Positions 48,441 to 59,336 of a stretch of 64,000 nucleotides of DNA are shown one piece after another. This stretch comes from Cherax quadricarinatus (taxonomy: Eukaryota; Arthropoda; Malacostraca; Decapoda; Parastacidae), in the NCBI RefSeq assembly GCF_038502225.1, contig NC_091301.1, positions 13,983,721 to 14,047,720 of the forward strand, written 5' to 3'. How positions within the stretch are numbered: the first letter of the stretch is position 1; each line of letters begins with the position of its first letter. The position numbers and the translations under genes were made by a program. The notes under the pieces are model-generated. The model was not told the origin of the DNA. It worked only from the letters and a program-made list of their open reading frames with translations, and searched no databases.

Positions 48441-49382
48441 TTTTGGGAGGCTCGTTTTCAATTGATATAGGTTTAACCATGCAGTAGTATAATGGCTTCT
48501 TATGGAATTTGTTGAATTAGCTGAGCGAAACTTAAGCAAGGTTAGCCTCGTAGTGACTTCCTAAAGATACCGAGAGTGCTAGCCCCGCCTACATGGACGC
48601 TTGAGAAAAACAACCTGCTAAATCCTTCCATTTATAACACAGAATATTGGCTCTTCTGTCCCATTGAATAATGATTTTTTTAGTTCATCATTCGCAGTGG
48701 ATTTAGCTTTCACATCCGGGGAGGTTACTTAAGCCTGGCAGTAAGTGGTGAGAGTAACGCAGCCCTGAACCAAGTTTGATAAAATATGTAGTTAGGAGAT
48801 TTCACGGGAGACACCCATGCTCTTTTTAGGTACCTGGGCACCTAAATAAATAGATATATAAATATATGTACTTCTGATACCCCCATGAGATAGGGATGGG
48901 GATTTTCAGGTATTTATCCTGTTAGAGACATCAGTCTAGTCTGCCAGTGAGTCTGACAATCAGGTCTGAGCTTCCCTTCCCTCCCCTTCCTCAAATGAGG
49001 AAGAGAAGAGGGAAATATTTCGTATACGTGAGATGCAACACAGATTTGGTTGTCAAGACGCCACTGTTGGGCCAGCAATAGGTTTAAGGTCAAGCTCAGG
49101 ATGGCTTAAATACTAGATCTGCAATGAAATGAGAAATTTCCCGAAACGTGAAAGAAGCAAATTGTGTTGATATTAGGATCTTTATGTATGAATTCAGCAA
49201 CAGCTGAAGAAGAGGAAGATTTCATTTTCATTAATAACTCGGAGGGTTAGTAATCCAGGATAAGTCAAGAAAGCCAGCCAGGGCGGCTTATTTTAAAAGG
49301 GATCCATTGATCCTGTTCCCCGTGGATATGGGGTGCACAATAAACTAGCCACTTCGGTGACACAATCTAATCTAAATCTATC
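48441..49382. other. No gene; repeat tail at 49310-49370
   Basis: CCGTGGATATGGGGTGCACA and ATAAACTAGCCACTTCGGTG match the end of the insertion at 20531-21257 and the block at 57428-57500. Confidence 0.45.
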
Positions 49383-49503
49383 CCTGGATGCGACCCACAA
49401 CGGTCGACTAATCCTCAGGTAACACTTTACTGCTACGTAAGGACAACAGGTGTGAAGAAGCATGTCCACCCGGCCAAAGATTGAACCCAGATCTATAGGC
49501 TGT
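49383..49503 (-). mobile_element. Partial SINE (minus)
   Basis: GGATGCGACCCACAACGGTC, GACTAATCCTCAGGTAACAC and AAAGATTGAACCCAGATCT (decayed B-box). Confidence 0.6.
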
Positions 49504-49902
49504 GAACTAAAGGCAATGAACAACGGGGCCATCAATTTGGTCCTTAGGATTCCTTTCACAATCTGCACCTTCATCTACCTCCCATCATCCCAAATCACAC
49601 AATACCTTCTGATAGTCATGAACCTATTTGTTATCGTATATATTTATATGCATGTGTGCACAGATGTAATAGTTATTTCATGCAGAACAGTGCTATTGAT
49701 AACACCAATTGCATTTTTAAATGTGACATTTCTGCAAAAGAAATTCATGGCACCGCAATTACAATTCCTACTGTATGTCTGTAATGTATGATAAGTCCTA
49801 CAACACACTGTATGTAAATCACACTTGCCAATCATTGAAATATGAAAATCGTTATACAGTAAACTGCCAATAATTTCGTCAAGTAAATAATAGTACTACT
49901 TC

Positions 49903-49941
<39 letters not shown>

Positions 49942-49996
49942 TATTATAATAATAATAATAATAATAATAATAATTATTATTATTATTATTATTATA

Positions 49997-50060
<64 letters not shown>
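49903..50060. repeat. (AAT)n followed by (ATT)n
   Basis: About 75 bases of AAT then about 80 of ATT, so the whole can fold on itself. Poly-Asn/Tyr frames are a repeat effect. Confidence 0.9.
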
Positions 50061-50062
<2 letters not shown>

Positions 50063-51179
50063 AAATAAAAGAGAGCGAAGCCTTACATATTGCGAAGTAC
50101 AGGTGACAATGAAACTGTCCACCCATTGGCACACGAGACAACAGAAAAAATCTTGGCAGCTTAAACAGCAGAAAAACTCTTTGGCATATACAAGGCAGAA
50201 AAACTCTTGGCAGGTGCCTGAATAAACGCACTAGTGCCCGTGCTCTCTATAACGAAGTATTCTACCCGCTTCAACATTTCTGCAGGACCCACACGGATTT
50301 AGTGCTCTTTAATAATAATAATACACACGGAAAGGTGTCTCTCTCGGCATACATTTACTCTGATCACTACAATAGGAATTAAGTATTCTTTGTCCGGCGA
50401 AGAAAAAGGTTAGTATAGCCAGATAGACTTTAAACCCCATTAACCATCCAACCACACCTGATTACCTCCCGTTCCTTAGGTTCTGTATGACCCCTAGTTT
50501 AACGCCTTTCAATCGGCCATCTGATCATAAATATTTATATAAATTCGGGGAGGACTAGATAGTCCGTAGGGGTTTAGCGCTTCTCCATTAACTTAACAAT
50601 AGTATATTAAGAGGTTGCACCTACTTGGCTCCGTAATACGCGAGATCAGTGACCAGGTGAAGGGGGATAATTGTGACCTAGCTGGTTAATCCAGGCCCCA
50701 GTGATAGCCACGCACCTGAGCGTACGAGGATGCAACCAGCACTGGTAATAGATTAAAGGAGATATCATCTAACATTACCTTCTTAGTACAGATTACGACA
50801 TCCTTATTTTAAGGGGTTCAAGTACTCTCGACTGGCAGTGAGCAGGTGATATGCAGCTTTAATGACCCTTTGGGCTTTGAGCAGTCGATAGGCTTTAAGG
50901 CAAATTAACCAAATGACCAGAAAAGACACTGCAGAACAAAACTTAACTGAGACAACGTTGCGTTACGTGCAGTGATTGATCAAGTTATGATATACTTTAT
51001 AAAGCTCAAAACAAAGTGAAACTTTGTTGTAATGAAAGCTTGCCGTTCAACATTTCTTCCCTTCATCCACCAGATCGCTTGGCCGAGCTCCCATAGCTAG
51101 CTTTCGTTACCAGTGTGTAACTGTCATATAGAACAGGGGAACATGTTCTGATGCTGACTGGCGAAGAGTGTGCAAAAAT
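50061..51179. other. Non-coding; decayed I-LINE tails
   Basis: 50455-50540 and 50560-50605 carry TTAACGCCTTTC- and TTTAGCGCTTC-type tail blocks. No gene. Confidence 0.4.
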
Positions 51180-52258
51180 GAGAGAGCAGAATGGTGTGCC
51201 TCAGGGGGTCAGTATTGGGACGACTGTTTTTAACATATTTACATGAATGACGTACATGAGAGAATAAATAAGAAACACAAGTAAGCTTGCTGATGATACC
51301 CCTCAAGGGAGGTTCCTTGACGCTGGTGAGGGGCTCTTGATCTAGGGAATTGGATTTGTGCTCCAGTTCTCTGAATTGAGCCTGAATGCCTTCCATCCCC
51401 CCCACATGCACTGTATAATCCTACGGGTTTAGCGCTCCCCATGACTATAATAATATAATAATTACTGATGACAGTGATATTGGCCTTCAGATCATTAACG
51501 ATGAGGACACTAGAAAGCTACAGGACGGCTTCGTAAGGTTGAAGTCAGTGAAATGATAGATGCAGTTCAGTGTGGACTAATGTAAGATTCTATTCATAGG
51601 AAAAAGGAAATAACTATAATAGTTATAAGTTAAATAGTGTAGATCTTAGACTGAATGCAAAAAAAGAAAAAGAAAAAAGATTTAGGAATTCCGGTTAGCA
51701 AAAATTTAAAGCCAAGACAACAGTGTATAAGTGTCCACAATAAAGCTATTAAATAGAATCCTAGGCCTCACTTCAGGAATTATAAATAATGGTTAGACCT
51801 GCTGCTCAGTTTTGGTCTCCACATTACATGAGGGACCTAAATGCGTTCGAAAACATACAGAGAAGGATGACGAAGCTGATTTCGCATATTAGATACATTT
51901 CCTACGAAAATAGACTGAAGGCATCAAACATGCACTCTTTGGAAAAGCTTAGGAAAAATATGAATAAATGAAGGGTATATACAATGCATGTTGAAAATGT
52001 CTAATCAAGACAAGACTCGCAGCAATAAATTAAAGTTCAAGAAATTTAGATTCAGAAAGGATAATGGGAAGTACTGATTTGGCAATAGAGTTGTAGATGT
52101 GCCGAACAAACTCTCAGGTAGCATCATTAAGGCAATAACGTTGTGTAGCTTTAAATATAGGCTGGAAGGTTACGTAAGTGGGTGTGGGTGAGTGTGAATT
52201 AGATCTGCCTAGTATGGGCCAGTAGACCTGCTGCAGTGTTCCTTTCGTATGTTTTTGT
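51180..52258 (+). pseudogene. Heavily decayed family B LINE copy with nested insertion
   Basis: Starts near NGVPQGVSIGTTVF-like sequence at 51190. It has LADDT near 51285, where it is interrupted at 51297-51465, and resumes with a decayed GRRIINDEDTRKLQDG. The later parts VRPAAQFWSPHYMRDLNAFE, RRMTKLISHIRYISYENRLK and FRKDNGKY match 9172-10081, with many stops. The 3' UTR ends GGGCCAGTAGACCTGCTGCA and a decayed octamer tail at 52258. Confidence 0.8.
51297..51465 (+). repeat. I-LINE-derived short repeat nested in the family B copy
   Basis: CCCTCAAGGGAGGTTCCTTG, then GCTGGTGAGGGGCTCTTGAT, CTGTATAATCCTACGGGTTT, AGCGCTCCCCATGACTATAA and an AATAAT-type tail. CTGATGA occurs on both sides, a possible target duplication. 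Confidence 0.75.
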
Positions 52259-52373
52259 ATGAGTTGTTCTAGGCTAATGCCAGAGTGAGGACAATTCAGA
52301 ATATTTTGAATGTGAAATGAATTATATTTTATACGGTTTTAATCACTTGTTATACAACACGTTTCGCTCTCCT

Positions 52374-52548
52374 GCTACATTATTGTTATAATCAAGAGGG
52401 AGCGCTAAACCCGTAGGATTATACAGTGCCGGTGGGGTGTGTGGAAGGTATTCAGGCTCAGTTCAGGGAACCAGAGCACAGATCCAATTTCCTAGATCAA
52501 GAGCCCCTCAACAGTGTCAAGGAACCTTCCTTGAGGGGTCTCCCGCTA
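52374..52548 (-). repeat. I-LINE-derived short repeat (minus) with probable TSD
   Basis: Minus reading has the same order as 51297-51465. Flanks CTCCTGCTACA (left) and CTCCCGCTACA (right) differ by one base and look like a target-site duplication. Confidence 0.75.
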
Positions 52549-54316
52549 CAGTGAAGGCCTCGAAGCCTAGGGTCACATACGAACTGATTGGGTAGGCCGA
52601 GACATTGGTTGGTTGAGTTTAATTAAAATCTATCGACTATTTAAAGGGTTATTAAGGCAGCATAACACCTGCTCACCACAAGTCAAGTATACTTTAACCC
52701 CGAAAATAAGAATAAAGTAGTGTCAGCGTATATACACCTTTCGGCGAACATATCCTGAGGATTTTCAAGAGGGTATAAAGACAGAATGCATTCCTGTCAC
52801 ATGCATGACAGCATACTTCTCATACACACGATGAGTCACTCATGACTACAGACGTTTTATATACATGACTGCATATCTTTCTCAACAGTTTCTGTTCTGT
52901 CTCGTTAGACCAGGTATCTTTGATATTAAGGGCTCTTTTGACAAATACTGCCCTAACAGTAGGTCTGACAGAAGTGGCAGAGATGTAGCCCCGGTGTCAA
53001 TGATCGCTCTGCCTGGCTGTCATGTTCCTCTGTAACCTGTATGTTCCTAGGTCGTCGCTACCATGTTCCTGAGTAGCTGTCATGTTTCTAAGCAGCTCCA
53101 AAATTATGCTCTGATAATGCTTAATTCACAAATAACCCGTTTCGGTCCTTCTTGGACCATTTTGTAGTTGACGTGATAAAACTGGCTAGTTACTAATTTT
53201 ACTAATTACTATATACTTCACATAACTAATCACAAATTTAATATAATGTTCACTGTTTTTCCATCTGAACTGTATTACTTTGCTGCGCATTTAGGTTCAT
53301 AAAACTGTCTGACGTATCTGTCTACTCCCCAGAATGTTACGATTGTTTTCCTCAGATGTTGTAGCGCAGCGAAAAATAGTAAATTAATGAGTGTGCCTTA
53401 GCCTTGTGGTGCCTTTGTCAGCGTTCACCACCAGAGCAGCAGTAACGCGGCGTGAGTAGCTGTTTATTTTCAGGCTTTGAGTACTATGATGTACCTGTTT
53501 TGCTAAAAGTATAAACGTTTTGTGACTTTCACCTGTGGTGAATAATGCGACTGTCAGCGGTACGGCAGCAAACTTGGAACTGTGTAAATATCTACTCTGC
53601 TGATATCAGAATGCAGACACCTGTTTAACAACGGAAATGTTAATCCGTCGGTAGTTCACATTAACTGCATCCCATCATTGGTGTAATCAGCTTTGAAATC
53701 GTGCAATAACATTTCGAAGCATCTCTCATACCGCCTATTTGAGACCGGCTTTTATGCAGCACTAGCAATGCATCCACGATTAGTAACCCAGAATGTTCTT
53801 AGAAACCCAGCCAGTGTGGCTTATTTCTCAAATACGTGGTGGTTCGTGGCTAAGTGGTAGCGACTTCATTTCACAACCAGGCGAATTGAGGCTATGGGCA
53901 AGCGACGAAGCCTCTGAACATCTTTTTTTGTTTTAGGATATCCTTTGATAACCTCGAATCTCTCAGCACAGTATGTTGAAAGCTACCATTGGTCCGATCT
54001 CTGCATAGGTTTCCAACATTCTCGCATACTTGGTGAGCTACCGGTAAACTGAAGACCCCTTGTTCACCTACTGGTATATTAATAGGTACCTGGGTGTTAG
54101 TCGACTGCTTTGGGATGCAACCTTTTTGGTGCTAGGCTTTGAGCTGAGCTGATCTGAAGTAGAAGAGCTCTTAGAGTATAAATTCAGCTGTTCATAAACT
54201 AATTTAGCAAGTCTAGAGGTATATGAAAGAACTTCTTCAACACGAGGATAGGAAGGAAATAAAAAAAACAATTCCATGCGTGAATACAAGCGTTCCTACG
54301 ACAATATGCATCACAT
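52549..54316. other. Non-coding with SINE and Penelope-terminus traces
   Basis: 53125-53165 has AAATAACCCGTTTCGGTCCT with TCTTGGACCATTT. 53840-53900 resembles a SINE head (TGGCTAAGTGGTAGCGACTT) and 54060-54121 a SINE body (AATAGGTACCTGGGTGTTAG). No gene. Confidence 0.45.
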
Positions 54317-54378
54317 CATCTTTAACCATAAGTTGACTGGTGTGATGCATCACACCAGTCAACTGATGGTTAAAGATG
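54317..54378. repeat. 62-bp near-perfect palindrome without spacer
   Basis: Arms 54317-54347 and 54348-54378 are reverse complements with a single mismatch. The centre is GTGATGCATCAC. Confidence 0.95.
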
Positions 54379-54841
54379 CTAGGCCCAGGTGCTGGGGCCT
54401 GACTGTAAAATAGTTGAATACGCACAAGAAATTACATTAAAATCTAGATTCAGAGAGAGAGAGAAGCGGGGTCAAGTATACACGGATTCACTTCTGGACT
54501 CCTGCCATCTTAAACATATTTAACACTTTTCTCCCTCCGCTACACAACCTTTTCCTATTTCTTTATTCCTCTCTTGTCCTCTTCCCTTCAAGGAGAGTGT
54601 CACAGAAAGAATATACGTATATTGGTTCTCGATTTTGTTTTTTCGTTTTCCAAGGTTTCCGTACGGTAACTTGAGAATGCCTCTCCTGATCGGCTACAAA
54701 CTTATAATGCTAATGCATTTGACCCAAAGAAAGGTTGTGTAGGTGCAAATCTGCAGTATTTATTTGAAAGACAGTTTTGTCTCAAGAATGTCTCATCTGA
54801 TTGGCTTTAAACTCAACAGTTTTGTATTGTACTAAATGAAG

Positions 54842-54852
54842 GTGTAGGTGCT
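54842..54852 (+). repeat. Possible target-site duplication of the Penelope dimer, left copy
   Basis: GTGTAGGTGCT, repeated at 57098-57108. Confidence 0.55.
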
Positions 54853-55039
54853 GGAAATATAAATACATATGCAGTATAATGTGATCCTTTATTGACAACG
54901 TTTCGCCCACACAGTGGGCTTTTTCAAGTCACAAACAGATCTACCTGGGGTGGAAGGTACGCGAGTATTTATAGTCAGGTTCAGAATGCTGAGGTCAGGT
55001 GGAGAATGCTGCATCTGATAAGATAAGATTTCTTTCGGA

Positions 55040-55318
55040 TTTTTAATCCCCGGAGGGTTAGCCACCCAGGATAACCCAAGAAAGTCAGTGCGTCATCGAG
55101 GACTGTCTAACTTATTTCCATTGGGGTCCTTAATCTTGTCCCCCAGGATGCGACCCACACCAGTCGACTAACACCCAGGTACCTATTTGCTGCTAGGTGA
55201 ACAGGACAACAGGCGTAAGGAAACGTGTCGAAATGTTTCCACCCGCCGGGAATCGAACCCGGGCCCTCCGTATGTGAAGCGGGAGCTTTAGCCACCAGGC
55301 CACCGGGCCACCGGTAGA
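55040..55318 (-). mobile_element. tRNA-derived SINE inserted in the left arm
   Basis: Minus reading: GGTGGCCTGGTGGCTAAAGC (A-box region), GGGTTCGATTCCCGGCGGG (B-box), GTTCACCTAGCAGCAAATAG, TACCTGGGTGTTAGTCGACT and GGGTTATCCTGGGTGGCTAA, ending in AATCTTATCTTATC. Absent from the corresponding place in the right arm (about 56880). Confidence 0.85.
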
Positions 55319-55412
55319 GTTATAGAGTCTAAAATCTTGAGTAACTTGGAAGGGAGATTGGATAAGTTTGTGAGCAGACCTTCTGCAGTGATCTCCCATT
55401 CCTATGTTCTTA
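55319..55412 (+). repeat. CR1-type LINE tail inside the left Penelope arm
   Basis: Reads ILSNLEGRLDKFVSR in one frame and ends CCTATGTTCTTATG, a CR1-type octamer end. The mirror copy is at 56787-56880. Confidence 0.7.
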
Positions 55413-56130
55413 TGTGGGATAGCGATGAAGAAGTTTCTTGGCAAGTGGTTCAGCTATGTTATAGAAGCCACTATTCTGGTTGAAGTTGTTGGATATAGAA
55501 ATAAGTGATGATTCCAGGATTCTTCGGTATTGAGTGTTGTCTTCTGTGGCGATAAGTCTTGAGTTTCTGTAGTTTATCAAGTGGTTGTGTGAATTACGGT
55601 GTTGTACACAGGCATTCCTTGTATCGTCAGACCTGCTTGCGTATTGGTGTTCTGAAATACGTGTTTGGAGGTCCCTTGATGTTTTGCCCACGTATAATTT
55701 GTTGGTCATTACAAGGGATTATGTATACCCCTGCAGAGGGTGGAAGCTTGTCCTGTCTATCACTGGTAATGTCCTTGATGGTCGTGGTTGTGGAGGTAGA
55801 TACTTGGAATGAGGTATTGGAAAAGATGTTGGAAACGTGTTTGGCAATGGAGTTGGTGGGGAGGACTATGTATCTCTTCTCGGCAGTGTCTTCTCTGGGC
55901 GTGTTGAAGATGTTTAATGCCCGTCGTCTGCAGTCTCTGATGAAGTGACGAGGATAGTGGAGTTTAGAAAATACTTGTTCAATTATAGTGCATTCTTCCT
56001 CAAGAAACTCATTACTGCAGATTCTGAGTGCGCGCAGGAAGAAGCCTATAATTACACCACGTTTAGTTTTGGTGTCGTGGTGAGAGTAGAAGTGGAGAAG
56101 ATCGTTTTGGTTGGTGGGATTTCGATAGAC
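55410..56130 (-). pseudogene. Penelope-like element, left arm: RT end and GIY-YIG endonuclease, frameshifted
   Basis: Minus reading from the centre: VYRNPTNQNDLLHFYSHHDT and KRGVIIGFFLRALRICSNEF, the end of a Penelope-type RT. A linker SFQVSTSTTTTIKDITSDRQ follows, then the GIY-YIG start AGVYIIPCND. A two-base loss near 55706 (relative to the right arm) shifts the frame within the YIG part. The remainder (LYVGKTSRDLQTRISEHQYA) is read in the other frame to 55410. GIY-YIG endonuclease fused to this RT is the defining architecture of Penelope-like elements. Confidence 0.85.
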
Positions 56131-56790
56131 TTTAAACGTGGTGTAATTATAGGCTTCTTCCTGCGTGCACTCAGAATCTACAGCAATGAGTTTCTTGAGG
56201 AAGAATGCACTATAATTGAACAAGTATTTTCTAAACTCCACTATCTTCGTCACTTCATCAGAGACTGCAGACGACGGGCATTAAACATCTTCAACACGCC
56301 CAGAGAAGACACTGCCGAGAAGAGATACATAGTCCTCCCCACCAACTCCATTGCCAAACACCTTTCCAACATCTTTTCCAATACCTCATTCCAAGTATCT
56401 ACCTCCACAACCACGACCATCAAGGACATTACCAGTGATAGACAGGACAAGCTTCCACCCTCTGCAGGGGTATACATAATCTCTTATAATGACTGCAACA
56501 AATTATACGTGGGCGAAACATCAAGGGACCTCCAAACACGTGTTTCAGAACACCAATACGCAAGCAGGTCTGACGATACAAGGAATGCCTGTGTACAACA
56601 CCGTAATTCACACAACCACTTGATAAACTACAGAAACTCAAGACTTATCGCAACAGAAGACAACACTCAATACCGAAGAATCCTGGAATCATCACTTATT
56701 TCTATATCCAACAACTTCAACCAGAATTGTGGCTTCTATAACATAGCTGAACCACTAGCGAAGAAACTTCTTCATCGCTATCTCACATAA
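56131..56790 (+). CDS. Penelope-like element, right arm: RT end and intact GIY-YIG endonuclease
   Basis: Open from the centre to TAA at 56788-56790: RGVIIGFFLRALRIYSNEFL, FSKLHYLRHFIRDCRRRALN, a Thr-rich linker, and PPSAGVYIISYNDCNKLYVG followed by ETSRDLQTRVSEHQYAS. GVYII and LYVGETSRDLQTR are the GIY and YIG motifs with the catalytic Arg. CVQHRNSHNHLINYR follows, and the protein ends AEPLAKKLLHRYLT. The upstream part of the frame (55945-56130) is a read-through of the opposite arm and not part of the gene. The catalytic RT core is missing, so it is not autonomous. Confidence 0.87.
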   Translation, partial: FKRGVIIGFFLRALRIYSNEFLEEECTIIEQVFSKLHYLRHFIRDCRRRALNIFNTPREDTAEKRYIVLPTNSIAKHLSNIFSNTSFQVSTSTTTTIKDITSDRQDKLPPSAGVYIISYNDCNKLYVGETSRDLQTRVSEHQYASRSDDTRNACVQHRNSHNHLINYRNSRLIATEDNTQYRRILESSLISISNNFNQNCGFYNIAEPLAKKLLHRYLT

Positions 56791-57097
56791 GAACATAGGA
56801 ATGGAAGAACACTGCAGAAGGTCTGCTCACAAACTTATCCAATCTCCCTTCCAAGTTACTCAAGATTTTAGACTCTAAAACTCCACTCGGTACATCATCA
56901 GATGCAGCATTCTCCACCTGACCTCAGCATTCTGAACCTGACTATAAATACTCGCGTACCTTCCACCCCAGGTAGATCTGTTTGTGACTTGAAAAAGCCC
57001 ACTGTGTGGGCGAAACGTTGTCAATAAAGGATCACATTATACTGCATATGTGTTTATATTTCCATTGTGTCGGTATTTTATACCATTTATTTCCATC

Positions 57098-57108
57098 GTG
57101 TAGGTGCT
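57098..57108 (+). repeat. Possible target-site duplication of the Penelope dimer, right copy
   Basis: GTGTAGGTGCT, as at 54842-54852. Confidence 0.55.
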
Positions 57109-58670
57109 ATGCTAATGTGTCTTACATAAGGAAAGGCTTGAATTATTATTGCGCTTTGTGAACACAAAATTTTCAGCTTTATTTAAAAGAACGTCACCAA
57201 CTCCCACTATGTACAACAGTGGAAGTACATCTAAACTCTGCAGGAAATTCCACTTCATGTGTCGTCTAATTTGTCTCATATTTTCAGGGTTAGATCGGCC
57301 TTCAGCAATTTCCTAAATCTGCTTGCAACAGATAAGTCATCTTTAGATATAAATCCAGATGTACTCCTGTTAATCTTTTTGGGGCCAGGTTCCTAGGCCT
57401 ATTGTGGAACAATGTGCTCTTACCCTACCCTCCACAGGAGGGATATAGGCTGCACTACATATAATAAACTAGCCGCTTCACCGGCAGAATCTAAAAAAAA
57501 AAAAAAAATAAATCTTGAGGCTGTTGGTCAAAAGCTGCTAGACCTCTTGAGAGTGTTGATCCACAGCTCCTGGACCTCTTCAGGGTGCTGATATACAGGT
57601 TCTGGTTCATTTGAGGATGTCAATTTATAGGTTAGGCTTCTTGAGAGAGCCTCTGAAATATTGGTCTCTAGCTTCTGAACCACTTAAAGGTGTTGACTTA
57701 CAGCTTCTAGTCTCTTGGGGAAATTGAGCTGTAGCTCCTTTGTTTAGAGTTTTTGACAGCTGCTAGGTCTCTTGTATGTAGTGAAGTACTAGGTGTTGGG
57801 GTTATGTTAAATGGAGGAAATACCTTTCTTCGACAGCACAGCCATCGAAATACATCTATTTCCAAGTTTGTAAGTGTCTAAAAATGCTGAGTCCAATGGA
57901 CTGACGGATTATAAACCGTAAGGTATCTCACTACAGGTCGTATAAACTGAGAGATAAGTGTGAACATGCTGAGAATTTACTCTTCTGATCATGTCTTCTG
58001 GTCTTTGATTTTTTTTCGCTCAGTAGTAGTGACTTCGCAGTGGTCCAGGAGGGGCTGAAATGTTGTCTTTAGTTTGTTAGGTTAAGTGTGGGTCAGTATG
58101 CCTTGTGATGAATCCGTAAGATTTTCAAGTGTGCGTGTGCATGCTTTATTTGTGAATTGTTCCAACCAAGGTTTTGCCACCGTTTCTCGTCAGTTTACTT
58201 TATTCCTTGTTTTAGGGGTTAAAGTACCTTTAACGGTTGTGTACAGGTGATATAAACCCTTCAAATTACCTATCCTGTCGCTCTCGTGCCCCTCCTATTG
58301 GCTCTCGCTGTTTCTTTTGCTACGACTCAGTCTCTCTCTCTATCTGTCTATCCATCCATCTATCTCTCCCTCTCCCCAAGTCTCTAAGAGAGGGGCCACG
58401 AACACAGGTACCCCCAGCAACCAATACACACACCTGCTACCTCCTCGCTTTACATGAGGATCGTCAGGTATGCGACTGACTACGCTAGCTGCTGCTAGCC
58501 AAGGAGCTCCTCATTCTCTTAGTAAACTATGAATACAGTCTTAACTAAAAATCTCCACTCTCTTAGTAACTAAGATAAACAGTATTAATTAAATGAATCG
58601 AGGAAATGACTGGTTAATGTTACGATCAATGATGCTTATGTGACTGCTATTATTTATTGATAACTGTACT

Positions 58671-58751
<81 letters not shown>

Positions 58752-58829
58752 GTCAACTGATCGTCCCCATGCAGTTGCTGAATTAACAGGAATGTTACCT
58801 TCATTTTGTCCCATCTTAGTATGTAGTTG
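57109..58829. other. Non-coding with repeat traces
   Basis: 57428-57500 is the TGGGGTGCA-AATAAAC-type repeat tail with an A-run. 57530-57780 is a degenerate array of about 45-50 bp units (CACAGCTCCTGGACCTCTT). 58035-58185 is a decayed Penelope-terminus-like repeat. 58673-58751 is an AAT microsatellite of about 78 bases. No gene. Confidence 0.55.
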
Positions 58830-59130
58830 AATCTTATACTTTCAAAGTGCTTGTCCAGCTCTTTCTTAAAATGCTTGTATCGCTGTCTTCGCGCTAACAG
58901 CTTCAGCTATAATTCTGATTGATAGACAACTTTACATATTTTCGTGTTGCATCTTCTGCCACGCAGTTTCGAGTTATGAAGTCAATCAGCACTTGAAATA
59001 TCTCTTCGTGTTTGTGTCAAAACTATTAAATATCTTAAAGGTTTGAATGAAAGCTCTTCGTAGTCTCTGCTTCATAAGAAAGAAAATGATGAGCGTTTTG
59101 AGTCTGTCTTCATAAGGTTTATTTCCGAGT
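58830..59130 (-). pseudogene. LINE family D (CR1-like), C-terminal RT part on minus
   Basis: Minus reading from 59125: LGNKPYEDRLKTLIIFFLMK, RRAFIQTFKIFNSFDTNTKR, a stop-broken stretch, RIIAEAVSAKTAIQAF and ERAGQAL. This parallels the last 100 residues of families A and B (YEERLREIGLTTLEDRRVRG, RVVxxWNSL, FKxRxDK). Confidence 0.7.
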
Positions 59131-59154
59131 GACAGTACGAGAGAGAATAATAAA

Positions 59155-59336
59155 AACAAAGTCACAATACCGTGGCTGGAACGATACACAAATGACCTGC
59201 ACATAGGAGACTAATTTATGGCAACGTTTCTGTCCGACATAAACCATTAATTAACAAGTCAGGCGCATGTGTTCACCGTCCAGGCCGGACCGCAACGTTG
59301 TTATGTATTTGTTTTTTATGCTCGGGTTGTCTGTGC
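59155..59336. repeat. Penelope-terminus-like repeat pair
   Basis: 59155-59245 is a minus copy (TGGCTGGAACGATACACAAA) and 59275-59336 a plus-like partial copy (CAGGCCGGACCGCAACGTTG), facing each other between the family D C-terminus and the minisatellite. Confidence 0.5.

Larger units (their letters stand above)
54853..57097. mobile_element. Inverted (head-to-head) dimer of a Penelope-like element
   Basis: Two 5'-truncated copies face away from each other. The left reads on minus (56130 to 54853) and the right on plus (56131 to 57063); arms match to about 54858 and 57063. The centre is a single-copy spacer at about 56066-56130. Both arms carry the coding region, an identical LINE-tail insertion after the stop, and the terminus with GCCCACTGTGTGGGCGAAAC and AATAAAGG. 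A SINE sits only in the left arm. Penelope-like elements often occur as tandem or inverted partial copies with target duplications, which fits. Confidence 0.75.

Noticed and set aside
55945..56130. N-terminal part of the long plus frame across the Penelope centre
   Set aside because: It is the antisense of the left arm read through the palindrome, not part of the element protein.
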